From: Drosophila miranda
Taxonomy: Eukaryota; Arthropoda; Insecta; Diptera; Drosophilidae
DNA: 64,000 nucleotides
Assembly (NCBI RefSeq): GCF_003369915.1
Contig: NC_046677.1
Location: forward strand, 14,508,001-14,572,000
Reading direction: 5' to 3'
Part shown: positions 1 through 14,030 of the stretch, piece by piece
How positions within the stretch are numbered: the stretch's first letter is position 1
Layout of the letters: each line of letters begins with the position of its first letter
The notes under the pieces: generated by a model
Told to the model about the DNA's origin: nothing
The model's database searches: none
What the model saw: the letters and a program-made list of their open reading frames with translations, nothing else
Translations under genes and position numbers: made by a program

Positions 1-199
1 TTTAATATTTAAAAATTCGCAAATTCATTTATAAAATTCTATGCTTAAATTTTTGCTGTATGGGCATTTTTGGTCTGGCCTGGTGTTATTTATACATTTT
101 AAAGGCCAATCCTAAGGCTAATCATAAGGATTTAAGGCTTGTTGGTTTTTATTGAGTTCTTTGATATTTAAGTACATGAGAGTTAACAAAAATTATTTA

Positions 200-590
200 G
201 ATAGGCCGTACTGCTGAAGAAAAGAAGTAAAAGTAAACCATAAATCTTTAAAAAGAAAGGGAAATTCTCCGGGAAATTGCGAAAAGTCTTGGACGCTCGG
301 TATTTTTGGCTTTAAAATCTATCTATCTGCTTATTTAAAATCGAGGATGGAAGAACAAATCTGTTCTAACAACGGACACCCGCATCATCAGTCTTGCAAA
401 AAAAGGATCAGTTCATGTCTTCCAAGGCGATATCCGCTCAAATTGGCAAAGAAAAATCTGCTGTAATGGTTCGTCGGAGACTTAACAGGACGTATTGTCC
501 GAAAAGTTCCCTTACTCCGAGTAGAAAATTTGTAGATGAGGCAAAAGTCGTCGAAAATCATTTGGCATTGTCTGGGTCAGATGGGTCTTA
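200..590 (+). mobile_element. Tc1-like DNA transposon fragment (N-terminal transposase part)
   Basis: Conceptual translation in shifting plus-strand frames gives pieces typical of the N-terminal DNA-binding half of Tc1-like transposases: a GEIAKSLGRS-like helix near 265-300, then a piece ending TSKAIS/AQI-like and VRRRLN near 420-490. Several stops and frame changes interrupt it, so it is an inactive relic. No catalytic DDE part follows on this strand. Terminal inverted repeats were not identified. The family assignment rests on recognisable motifs only. Confidence 0.55.
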
Positions 591-719
591 AAAGTGGAAT
601 AATATATTATTTAGAGACAAAACAAAAAAAAATCTTTTTGATAATGACTCCAGAAGATTAATTACACATTTGACTCTATTGGGCATCCAATTCAGATATT
701 CATCCGTTATATTCTCAAA

Positions 720-1350
720 CCTAACTTATATAAATTCTAAGTAAACCTAAATAGCTTGCACTCTCTATCGGATTGAGGTCGGTGCTGTTAGATGGCCCAT
801 CTAGGGACTTTTTGTCCACTTCCGGCTTCAAAATGTTTATCTGTCGTTTATCTAGTTGAATTGGAAAGATGGTATTTTCTTCTCCCTCAGCAACTGATTC
901 CATACTGGACACAACTTCACTGCGAATAATTTCTTCATACTTTTTTGAATACTTTTTGAATACCCTTAATCATACATAATTAGGGACACAGTTTTATATT
1001 TAGATTTGTATCCCAAGATCATAAATACAAGGCGAATGCCTTACGGTGGCAATGCAGCAATTTTCGGAAAAGCATTCTCCTCTTCTGCGACGAACTGTGC
1101 ACGAACCATCGGGTACGATAAGATTAAATTTGAACTCATCCGAGAGTATGATTCGTGAACACTCAGATTCACTCCAATTTGAATTTTCTTCAGACCAATT
1201 TAAGCGAGCTTTCTTTATTCAACTACGCAGAAGTGGCTATTTGGCAGGTGTCCTTGTTATTAAAGACACCTCCTTTGGCCGACGTTGAATAGTTCGTGCG
1301 GAAATATCGTCTGCAAAACGCTGCTACAGTTCTGTTGATATCTTAACATA
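720..1350 (-). mobile_element. Tc1-like DNA transposon fragment (catalytic part), opposite orientation
   Basis: Read on the minus strand from about 1350 downward, the translation shows successive Tc1 landmarks: ISARTIQRRPKEV (second helix-turn-helix), KKARLNWSEENSNW, IILSDEFKFNL with the second catalytic Asp region, YVRRR/GE-like TVRRRRGECF, and near 800 a STDLNPIES block equivalent to the SPDLNPIEN signature. Frames are broken by stops. The helix-turn-helix overlaps in content with the neighbouring plus-strand fragment, so these are two different insertions in opposite orientation, not one element. Confidence 0.7.
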
Positions 1351-3129
1351 ATTTTTAAACCAATTATATCTTGTTTAATAATAACACGATCTTTCCTTAT
1401 CCATTGCTGAGATTGGTACTATGTACATAATATTAATTAATTACTAATTTAAAAAAAAAACGTTTAACTTATTGGAAAAAATTTAGTTTTGGTTGCTTCC
1501 GTTGGGTACAAATTACCGGTACAAACGTGTGCTTTGAAAATAATTTGTTTCTAAGTATATGACTATGATGTAAAAACAAATTAGTATAAACTTTTGTTTG
1601 AAATTGATAAAGTGACAACAAGAAATAAAAATTAAAGAAATCGGATAACATTTAGAAAAACCTCATGCTGGTTTAGTCAAATATGCATGAAATTTCAGAG
1701 TGCGGTTTTTTTTTTTGTCGCTGGGTGTATATAGCAAAAATACCGATCAAAAGAACAACATACACATGTACATATACCATCTCATTATCTGCAAATCATC
1801 AAAAAAAACAATCAGATTGGATTATCCAGTGAAATTCGCAGCATATCGACGATCATCAACTTATTGAGAATTTACATGTAGATCAGGTGGAAGATCAGTG
1901 CGAAGCGCCATCTGCCACATCTGTGTACTATAAAATTAAATAAATTATCATAGTCGCTTATCGGCGCTTTGAAATTGTTTTTGCCTTTCAATTTTCGATT
2001 TTTTCTGCATACAGACGCGCAATTACAAATTCAAGGTAAGTTTACTGGTTGCATGTATGTTTAACTAATGTTCAATTTGGTTTATCCTTGAGATGAACAA
2101 CGAAAACAACGCAAGCAACCACCGAGGTGGTGGAGCCGGTTCTCGGCGGATTTATCTATTAAAATTTTTTAATTTTAAATAATGCTGTGCGCAACTATTT
2201 TTATAAGTCAAAAACTACTGATAAACAATCAAAAATTACTGATTATTTAAATTAAGAATAAAGAGAAAAACCACATATAGAAATTAATCTTATTAAATTA
2301 TGCTTGTGAATATGCATTATTTGTATAACAGTTTTTATGAAAAAGCCATTTTATTTAATTAAAATTTTTGTTTCGATTTGAAAATTAATTAGTTTTATTT
2401 TAAAAGCGATTTGTAAGCTCAGAAGCCACCCTAATGTACTGGCGAGGCGTCTTGCGAGAACCAGATACCGGCGTAGGCTGGCCAGAATGAGAATAAGAGA
2501 AGCTCTACCCTAGAAACCTGGACAGATAATTTAACCCAATAATATACCCCTCCAAATTCTTCGACCTTGATGACACGCATTTTTAATTATTTTATTTTTT
2601 TTAAGTCGGAAGTCGAAAGTACAAGTTGCTCTAAGAGTAACAGAAAAAAACATCAAAAATACAAAATACAATAATAAAAAAACTAAAAAAAAAAAACTAA
2701 AAAATAAAGTAAAGTCTTAGGTTTTCGTAGTTTAAGTTTTGTACTATACAAAATAAAAAAAAATACGTGAATTTTTCGATTTTATATGCTGTAACATAGA
2801 AGCTTTTGTTTGTAGTGGGGCGGATCGAAGATCAATTCTCCAAACGTCAAAATCGTTGATCCAGTGAACCTCTTAGAAGCCGTCGCGAGAAAAAAAAAAG
2901 CAGCTGTGTTTCGTGATAAGTGGGAGTGTATTTGGTTCTGGGGCGCGGTAGTTCGACCGTTTGGGGTGGAAACGTAACTAAATTCTAAGGCTTATGATCT
3001 ATGCTCTATGCTGGCTTGAGCGCCGTGTGGATCGTGACCTGTGGATCGTAGACCTCCCAAGCGCCCCTCATCTCCCCAATCATCTCCTGCTGGCCTGAAC
3101 AGCATTCTAATAGTTTATTTCTAATATTT
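1351..3129. other. AT-rich non-coding stretch, probably transposon debris
   Basis: No supportable gene. AT-rich with long A and T runs (for example 2640-2765). A short open stretch at 2094-2160 begins ATG and reads MNNENNASNHRGGG-like, preceded at 2036 by a good splice-donor-like AAG|GTAAGT; it could be a leftover first exon of a mobile element or old gene but nothing else supports it. GC content rises after 2810 toward the following repeat-rich block. Confidence 0.5.
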
Positions 3130-3816
3130 TGTAACGAACCTTAAGAAGGTTCGTCACAGCGCGCTGCATCGCGGGATCGTCACCGCCTCATTTTTCCCCT
3201 TTTTATATCTCTAGTTACTCGTTACTTAGCCTTAAGAACAGAGAATGCATACGATAAATGTACCATCAATAAAGAGACTCCTTCCCCATATCGTTTCGCT
3301 TACCATTTCACGACAGCCAATCCCACATTCCCATACCAACACATTGCCCCACCTCGAACCGTAAGCTCCCGAAGCACAGACTAGCCGATAAGAACCCCCG
3401 CCCCCTTCCCTTCGCGGCTTCGGGACGCTCCGCGAAGCGGCAGCCAATCCGAAGCCGACGAAGACGTAGACACGTAGATACTGATAAGTTAGAGATCGGC
3501 GGCAGCGAAGTTTTCAATCCTCGAAACGCCCCCTGACGCAGGTGTGACTCGCCCTGCGCCTTTCTCTCGACCACCACAGGTGTGACTCGCCCTGTGACCC
3601 CTCTCTCCCGACCCACGCAGGTGTGCCTCGCCCTGCGCCCACCTCTCCCTCGACACACGCGGGTGTGCCTCGCCCCGCGCCCTTCTTCTCGACCCTCACG
3701 TCCGCCCAGTAAGACGAGTCGGCCCCCTTTCGGAGTTCCTGCGAACTACAAATTTATTGTAGGAAGACCCCTGGACAGGACTGAGCTTACCTCAGCCTGG
3801 AAGAGGAGACATTACA
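3130..3816. mobile_element. Possible decayed solo LTR
   Basis: The block begins TGTAACGAACC and ends CATTACA, fitting the TG...CA ends of an LTR, has an AATAAA box near 3270 and is sharply more GC-rich than its surroundings. About 690 bp long. No convincing target-site duplication, primer-binding site or coding part is seen, so this is a weak call; it may simply be a GC-rich repeat. If an LTR, it is old and alone. Confidence 0.22.
3537..3700. repeat. Minisatellite with about four ~41-bp units, each with a hairpin core
   Basis: Units begin at about 3537, 3577, 3618 and 3659. Each holds GCAGGTGTG(A/C)CTCGCCCTGC or a close variant, whose ends (GCAGG/CCTGC) can pair. Between cores lie pyrimidine-rich spacers such as TTTCTCTCGACC. 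Compensatory changes keep the stems (ACAGG...CCTGT in unit 2, GCGGG...CCCGC in unit 4). Confidence 0.75.
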
Positions 3817-3847
3817 AGTGATGCTGTACATGCACATGCTGTGCTGC

Positions 3848-4150
3848 AGTGCTTACCATTAATTTGTATATGTGTAGATGTCCGTTCATAATGAGCTTAA
3901 GATTCTCGATCGGATTAAGAGCAGGACCATTTCCCGGCCAATCCAATGTCCTAATTCCCACCATTGTACCTGGGCCAGGCAGCAAGTGCATCTCCTTGAA
4001 TTTTTCGTATTTCTACTGCAGAATTTTGCAAACTCCTTTCGATTTAAAATTTTTGAGATCATTATTTTCCCGCCTTCTTAGCGGGAATTTCCTATCTGAT
4101 GGAACATCTGAATTTGAAGGGCTGGGATCGGAAAGTCTACCTTCAAGCTG
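3848..4150 (-). mobile_element. Tc1-like transposase C-terminal fragment
   Basis: On the minus strand the translation includes IRTLDWPGNGPALNPIENL at about 3900-3965, the hallmark block holding the last catalytic residue of Tc1-type transposases, preceded by an FKEMHLLPGPG-like stretch. The remainder is out of frame. Relic; ends not defined. Confidence 0.65.
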
Positions 4151-5545
4151 TTAACACAGACTGAAAGACTTACCAAGACATTGCTTCAGGAACAAATTCC
4201 ATTTGAATTTATATTCGATGCACGTGGAGATCCTGTACGTAAATTGTGTTTCGTGCTATCCTTTGCCTCTGATCGCGACACCTCTCCCTCCTCTTCGTCT
4301 GTTGACCCTTGGCAGCTGAGTCAGTCTGCTTCGGTTCTACGAATCCAATAAAAAAATACACAGTATTTGGCGACGTGCGTTGCGATTGAATGTTTTCGCA
4401 ATCTTTTTAAATTTGTTTATTTAAGCGATTGATGCATACCTTATAGAATAGTATAGTGCGACACATAAACTAAGAAAACGATTACTTTATATAAATATTT
4501 TAAATGTTTAATGTGCATTTTTCTGTCATAGCCTATTTGTGGAATGTAGTTTTCACAAGACCTAGGGTAGATTGTCTGGTTGATAAGTTGGCATTGTTCG
4601 AAGAATGAATCTTTTAGAATCTACAATTACACTGCGAACCTCATGGTGGTAGTTTTCATTTGAAATCAATGTTGATCTCCACTGATTTGAAAAAATCGAA
4701 AAAATTAAAGCATAGACTAGCCGAAAGCTTATCAAATACTGACACTTAAGATGGCATTGGCATATTCAACCAAAATATAAATTTCACAGTCAGGGTCGTA
4801 TTTCTATTATTGGTTTATAACGAACAATCGATTTTGACAATAAGAAAATAGGCAAACGAAGAGTTTTAAAAACAGTACTTTGATACTTTGAAATTATTCT
4901 TGCAATTACCGTGTTATAATTATCCAAGTGCACAGTCACCCTAAAACAAGTTATCTACTTGGCCAGGCATCAAGCTAAAGCTAGGGTTTACAAGTGCAAA
5001 ACCACTGTAGCACACTTCCAAGAGGAAGGGATGTGTGCATTTTATCTAAACTACAGTGGAGTGCGTGGGAAGGATAGTGGGTTAGTGCATTAATTGGATC
5101 AGCGGCAGAGTCTCACTCACTCTACGTCTGATCCCTTTATATTTGTGTTAGGCCTTCGGTAGCTTACAACTTATATTATATTAATATACAACTAAAAGAC
5201 GTAATTAAATAATTATACATAAATGTTTGACGAATTATACAAAAAACAAGCGGCAATTTATGTAAGTCTATATACATTGTACATACTCGTATGTATGATG
5301 ACAATAGGAACCATTGAAATAAAATTAAACACCGAAACTTTCGAACATTTAGGAACGGGCCATGGCCAAGTTTCAAAGAAAGCATATTCTATTAACTTCT
5401 GTCCGCCTCCAGCCGGGATGTGGCTTAGACTATACTAGGATACATACTTAATAACCCAAATACTCGATATTTTGACACAATACTTTGGCCTACAAGTAAT
5501 ACTAAAGTTTTGTTTATATGTTATATGTATGTTTACTATGAGCAC
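4151..5545. other. Intergenic, no gene seen
   Basis: AT-rich sequence with no long open frame and no recognisable protein motif. 4210-4370 is more GC-balanced and ends with AATAAAAAA, resembling the tail of some old insertion, but I cannot name it. The last ~150 bp are the likely 3' flank of pigeon. Confidence 0.5.
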
Positions 5546-9081
<3,536 letters not shown>

Positions 9082-9386
9082 TGTGATTTTTATTTAAAAA
9101 CTTTTCATTTTGTGTGCAGCCCACGGATGAGAAAAAAAAGTAATCAATAACAACAGCTGTTTTCGCGCCTAGCGGTGTGACCGTAACCTGAAGACCAAAA
9201 CATACCATACGAAATAAAATCGTTGGGATGATGCAACTCGTGAACGTGAATATCGAACTAGTCCGTTGATCGATCATCGTCAGCAAAATTCGATATGTCA
9301 ATATACCATCACTATTTCACATTTCTGCAAGAACAGTTATTTTGAATAATTTTTTTTGTGCAAGCAAAATCTTTGAAAAGTTTAAA
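9082..9386. promoter_or_regulatory. Divergent promoter pigeon / gammaTub37C (copy 1)
   Basis: 305 bp separate the two start codons. It contains AACAGCTGTTT (9152-9162), an exact match to the fly core-promoter E-box-like motif (Ohler 5), and, on the minus strand, CGGTCACACCG (9173-9183), one mismatch from Ohler motif 1 (YGGTCACACTR, bound by M1BP). Both are typical of broadly used TATA-less fly promoters. No TATA box is evident. All three units carry this region (18520-18824 and 27936-28222); copy 3 lacks 18 bp close to the gammaTub37C side. Confidence 0.7.
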
Positions 9387-10941
9387 ATGCCGAGTGAAAT
9401 AATTACGCTACAACTGGGTCAATGCGGCAATCAGAGTGAGCTGAGCAAAAGCTTCAACTTGTAATTTCACATGCTAATTTTCTGCTTAAGTTGGTTTTGA
9501 GTTCTGGAAGCGATTGTGCCTGGAGCACGGCATATCCCCGGACGGAATGCTTGAGGACTTTGCAGCGGATGGGCAGGACCGGAAGGACGTGTTCTTCTAT
9601 CAGGCCGACGACAACCATTACATACCGCGTGCTGTTCTGATCGATCTGGAGCCGCGTGTCATCCAGAGCATCATGACTTCTCCATATGCCAAGGTAGGTC
9701 AACTGGTTGGAGTCCAGTGAATCAGTGTGGAATGTAATGCTTCCGTTCTCGGACAGCTCTACAATCCGGAAAATGTGTTTCTGTCGAAGCATGGCGGCGG
9801 CGCAGGAAACAACTGGGCCTCCGGCTTTAGCCAAGGCGAGCGCGTCCAAGAGGAGGTCTTTGATATACTGGACCGGGAGGCTGATGGCAGCGACTCTCTT
9901 GAGGGTTTCGTGCTGTGTCACTCCATTGCCGGGGGCACGGGCTCTGGCATGGGATCATACGTGCTCGAGCGCCTGTCCGATCGATTCCCCAAGAAACTCA
10001 TACAGACCTACAGTGTGTTCCCCAACCAGGATGAGATCAGCGATGTGGTCGTGCAGCCCTACAACTCGATACTCACTCTAAAGCGATTGACGAAGTGCGC
10101 CGACAGCGTGGTGGTGCTAGACAACACCGCCCTGAACCGCATAGCCACCGAGCGTCTGCAGATTCAAACGCCGACGTTCACGCAAATCAACAATCTGGTC
10201 TCCACCATCATGAGTGTGAGCACGACTACTCTGCGGTATCCCTCCTATATGAACAACAATCTGATTGGTCTGATTGCTCCGCTCATACCTACGCCCCAGC
10301 TGCACTTCCTTATGACCGGCTACACCCCGCTCATAAGGGACTATGAGGTGAGCTGAGCTCTCTTTCTTACCCTTGCATCCACGCGACCATGTTTTGATGG
10401 ATTCCAGACCAAGGCGAATGTGAGGAGGACCACCGTGCTGGACGTGATGCGGCGCCTACTGCAGCCCAAGAATATGATGGTCTCCTCAACGGCTGACAAG
10501 CAGAATCGACATTGCTTTATCTCCATATTGAACATCATACAGGGCGAGGTGGACCCTACTCAGGTGCACAAGTCCCTTCAGCGTATAAGGGAGCGTAAGC
10601 TGGCCCAGTTCATACCCTGGGGCCCGGCCAGCATCCAGGTTGCGTTATCGCGCAGCTCTCCCTATGTGCAGACCCCCCACAAGGTGTCCGGTCTGATGAT
10701 GGCCAATCATACGGGCATTAGCGCGCTCTTTAATCGCGCCCTGGCCCAGTATGACAAGCTTAAGAAGCGCAACGCTTTTCTGGATAATTTCCGACGCGAA
10801 GATATGTTCAAGGAGGATCTCAACGAGCTGGACTTGGCCCGCGACACTGTGGACTGTCTGGTGCAGGAGTACGAGGCCGCAACACAGATCGACTATCGCC
10901 AGTGGAGTCCCCGTGTACACACCCCAAATGGAAAGGCTTGA
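9387..10941 (+). CDS. gammaTub37C: gammaTub37C, gamma-tubulin (copy 1), 4 exons, 458 aa
   Basis: Exons 9387-9435, 9491-9693, 9757-10347, 10408-10941, all with GT-AG introns in matching phase. The product starts [16 protein letters not shown] and carries the tubulin signature AGGTGSG at residues 142-148. The C-terminal half ([44 protein letters not shown]) is gamma-tubulin rather than alpha/beta. The short tail without the Ser-rich end of the 23C paralogue, and many diagnostic residues, point to the 37C paralogue, the maternal/germline isoform (457 aa in D. melanogaster, from memory), which nucleates microtubules at centrosomes and female meiotic spindles in the gamma-tubulin ring complex. Head-to-head with pigeon. 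No damage seen. Confidence 0.93.
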
Positions 10942-11800
10942 GCTATGAAATGTATTTGTGTTTATAAAAAAGTTGAAGCTGGCGTTGAATACGCCGTACA
11001 ATACAAGTACACATATGTACATATACTTGAATATGTTCCGTTGATCTGATCAGACTTCATTCGAACTTTCAGTTTTCTAACCTGCTGCTCTTCAGCTGCT
11101 ATGCTGTAAATCGGTACAATCCTAACTGTTCCAACTGCACCCAATGAACAATGAAGAATATGGAAGATATAAAGCGGGAAAAATCGTGCTTCGATTTGAT
11201 GCGGCGAATGTTTTAAAACTGACATCCTGATCTAAGACCCCTTATGGGCACAATAATTGCTTAGCTCTGATATATATTTTTGCGTGTGTGTATTCAATTC
11301 AACGCTGTTTTATACCCTTGGCTTGTTAAGCCAATAGAATCATCTCCGACTCCATATAGTAGATACATATGTGCATATATTATTCAATAGCCGAGTCTAC
11401 ATCATGCATAGACAGACCATTCGTCGTAATCGATCAGATCGGACCACTGCATATACATATCATATGCCATTGAAACAGTCGGTTCAAAAGCCAAAACTGC
11501 AATATCTTTTAATGCTATCTTCATCAGATTTGTCGGATCATAAGGCTGCCATGGACCAGTTTTCTTTGGCGTATGCGTTAAATCACATTTCCTTGATAAA
11601 AGTACAAATCTAGTAGTCTTAAGATAATAATCGAGCTTCAGTCACACGCTTTCTCATTCGTAGTTCAAAATTCGATGTGTTAACACATAGAAAAAGATAT
11701 TTATGTATAAAATATTTGCATTATTATTTCGTTTGTTGTGTCCTTTCTAACTGAATTGGCATCTCGTTGAGCTTCGCATTGCTTTTAGACAGAAACCCCC
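10942..11800 (+). other. Spacer between gammaTub37C and first Cys-rich gene (copy 1)
   Basis: Contains the gammaTub37C 3' flank and the leader of the next gene. A perfect 7-3-7 inverted repeat TTGGCTTGTTAAGCCAA lies at 11318-11334. No long ORF. The same stretch recurs at 20380-21238 and 29778-30632 with a few substitutions and a 4-bp deletion in copy 3. Confidence 0.5.
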
Positions 11801-11863
11801 TGAGTACTCGTAAGTATAATCAGTCTATAATGATCATTCCCGCTCTGATGTCTTTTTCAGAAC

Positions 11864-12016
11864 ATGTGTTGTGGACCAGCTTCGTGCTGCCCGAGCTGCG
11901 GCCCACCCTGTGGCGGACCCTATTCTACGCAATGTTGCGTGGAGCTCTGCTGTTCCCCCTGTACCCCGGCCTACTTGCAGTGCACCATCTGTCCCTGCTA
12001 CCCTCGCTGTTGCTAG
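11864..12016 (+). CDS. Small cysteine-rich protein A (copy 1), 50 aa
   Basis: ATG at 11864 directly follows a splice acceptor (TCTTTTTCAG|AAC) and a 51-bp leader intron (11810-11860, donor GTAAGT). The 50-aa product begins MCCGPASCCPSCGPPCGGP and ends CPCYPRCC; 16 of 50 residues are Cys, with CC pairs and CGP motifs. This is the style of Drosophila Mst84D/Mst87F Cys-Gly-Pro proteins, which are made in the male germline and sit in the sperm tail. Function here is inferred from composition only; I cannot name the orthologue. Sequence is the same in all three units. Confidence 0.8.
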   Translation: MCCGPASCCPSCGPPCGGPYSTQCCVELCCSPCTPAYLQCTICPCYPRCC

Positions 12017-12789
12017 CACAGTGAAGGACGAAGAGTTACCATTGTCCTCACGGCGGATAGTCCTAAAGATTGCTGATCCCAACTAACGAAATGATAATGC
12101 ATAACAAAAAAAAATAAAAATAAAATATAATAGAGGAACGATCACAAGACAATATTGCCTTGATTTCCATTTGTTCTTTGGGCAGAGATGGGACTATAAT
12201 TTTTCCGACTGTTGGGCTAGTCCCGGATTTGAACCCAGCTCCACCAGCGAGATGGCCTAGTCCCGCGTGGGCGATCGCCCTTTAATACTTACTTTTGTAT
12301 TGAGCCTGAACAGGCTGTGGCTTTTCATTTACTAGAATGTGTGTATTCAATCGAATGAGTTCAGTTGGTTGCTAAATTCAATTCCGATCCGGTCAGGTGC
12401 GTTGTTCGGCTGATTCTCAAATATTTCCACAGGTGAGTGATCGAAAAGGTTGAAAAAGATTCCTTGGAGTAAACATCTCACATACCATATACTCTACATA
12501 TGTATTTGTATACGTCCCATTGATTGCACGGTATGTGTACACTGTACAGTCTATATGGCCATTTCCCCTGTTTCTAAGCCAATTGTGTGAGGGATTCTCT
12601 GCAGATAGGGTGCATTACCATTTACCAGAAAAATGCATCAATCACATATAGTACTTTGCATCAAAGCAATCCTTCATGGAAACGTCCGTGCAGCCACCCC
12701 AATGAGGACTTAATTTTAGTCTAGTCTAGTCTTAGTCTACTATTGGCCTGATTGAATGACCCGCCTCTTGTCCAACCCCCAGAGCCACC

Positions 12790-12948
12790 ATGTGCTGTCC
12801 AAGTCGCTATTACCGGAACACGCCGTGCGTGCAGTGCTGTCTCATCGACTGCAGCTACTGCTGCTTCCGATCAGACTGTTGTGGCCCCTGCTGTGGGACC
12901 ACCCACCCGCCTAGTTTGTGCGGCGGGTGCTGTGGATCTTGCTGCTAG
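12790..12948 (+). CDS. Small cysteine-rich protein B (copy 1), 52 aa
   Basis: ATG at 12790 sits seven bases after a splice acceptor (CCAACCCCCAG|AGCCACC). A strong donor CACAG|GTGAGTG at 12433 suggests a ~350-bp leader intron. The product begins MCCPSRYYRNTPCVQCC and ends CGGCCGSCC, with 17 Cys in 52 residues. Same class as neighbour A (start MCC, end in CC), probably an old local duplicate. Likely a sperm or testis structural protein by analogy with Mst(3)CGP proteins; not proven. Confidence 0.8.
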   Translation: MCCPSRYYRNTPCVQCCLIDCSYCCFRSDCCGPCCGTTHPPSLCGGCCGSCC

Positions 12949-13221
12949 CAGGGCTGAAGACGGACCACGACAACGCACCCCGACCCGACGGATTGGCAAG
13001 CATTCTCCAACTGGATGTAGAATTTATTCTCTTTTATCAACAGCAACAGCAACAGAACGAGTAGTAGTAGGCTTCGAGTCGATTTCAAGCAGCTGTCCAG
13101 GTTGACGAGCTGCCGAAAATCGGCTGGAGCTCATTCGACTTTGAGCCTGGTTGTGAACACATCAAAAAAAGTTTTCAATCTCCAAAAACTAACATCTTTT
13201 GGAACACTTAATTTTGTTTGT
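12949..13221 (+). other. Spacer / leader between Cys-rich B and C (copy 1)
   Basis: Non-coding. Holds the 3' flank of gene B, an imperfect GTAGTAGTAGG run near 13062 that is missing from copy 2, and the presumed leader exon of gene C. Confidence 0.45.
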
Positions 13222-13368
13222 GGTAAGTGGTCAAGAAAATCTAGAACGTAGAATATAACTTCTTAGACTTGGTCTACCTTTGACAGAACACCTGTGCTCT
13301 CTGTCGAAACCATCCTCCATCACCTCTTCCTGTTCCTGCTCCTACGCCAGCTGACTACGCTCATCAGG

Positions 13369-13539
13369 ATGTGCTGCAATCCCGGTGGCTGCTGCGGTCT
13401 GCCCGCCTGTATCCAGTGCACCAACTTCTGCTTCAACTGCTGGACCGGCACGGCGAGCGTTCCCAGCTGTCGCCCTGGCTACACACCAGCCTGTCCGCTC
13501 TATCGCGGCTGCTGCGGTGGGCCTCGAGGCTGTTGCTAG
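13369..13539 (+). CDS. Small cysteine-rich protein C (copy 1), 56 aa
   Basis: ATG at 13369 chosen because the product then begins MCCNPGGCC like its neighbours; the in-frame upstream extension has no ATG. A leader intron is likely (donor TGTG|GTAAGT at 13222, acceptor TTTGACAG at 13287). The 56-aa product has 14 Cys and ends GPRGCC. Before that donor lies ACATCAAAAAAA (13159-13170), resembling the translational control element ACATCAAAATTT of Mst87F-type genes, though its distance from a start site is unknown. AATAAA follows at 13571. Confidence 0.78.
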   Translation: MCCNPGGCCGLPACIQCTNFCFNCWTGTASVPSCRPGYTPACPLYRGCCGGPRGCC

Positions 13540-13699
13540 CTTCCCGTCTCTCATAGAAAATCATCCGTGAATAAATCTTAACAAAAAGATACCAACACCC
13601 GAGAATTTGACTCTTCATGTGGGTGGGACTCTGAACTACAATCCTGACCATCCTCGGGTCACAGTGCACCGGCCTATATCTAATACATATATCTATATC

Positions 13700-13965
13700 A
13701 GTCGAGGGTTAAGTTACCAGTTGAAGGTTTTTCGGGAGTACCACAGGGCAGCCATCTAGGCCCCTTACTCTTCACACTCTTTATTAATGACCTGCCTTCA
13801 GTATTGACATACTATCGAGTACTTATGTATGCGGATGATGTTAAACTGTGTGTCCAGTATTTGGTTTATTCTTAAAATAATTTCTCTGAGTGTGTTATAA
13901 ATAATGTTTTATGCAATCTAATGAGCACCGTCTGAAGTAGTGGCTTGAGCAACGATTCTTTTACA
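13700..13965 (+). mobile_element. Jockey-type LINE reverse transcriptase fragment, left half (copy 1)
   Basis: Plus-strand translation from about 13708 reads SGVPQGSHLGPLLF, then TLFINDLPSV and MYADDVKLC, the RT motifs 4 and 5 of jockey-clade non-LTR elements with the catalytic YADD intact. It decays after YADDVKLCVQ and, allowing a frame change, continues to a SNDS-like end at 13960. The next expected residues (LHLNDSKCK) resume only at 16081, beyond Sse. Equivalents: 23122-23387 and 32533-32798. Confidence 0.8.
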
Positions 13966-14030
13966 TACTCGTACATCATTTTTTGATAATTTTCTAATTG
14001 ATTGCCATACGAATTGAAACTAGAAGGGAT

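Noticed and set aside
9436-9490. Reading gammaTub37C as the 23C paralogue
   Set aside because: The C-terminus and internal residues fit 37C better, and the head-to-head pigeon gene agrees.
13294-13539. 81-aa version of Cys-rich protein C
   Set aside because: It would need a GTG start; the ATG at 13369 gives the MCC start shared by its neighbours.
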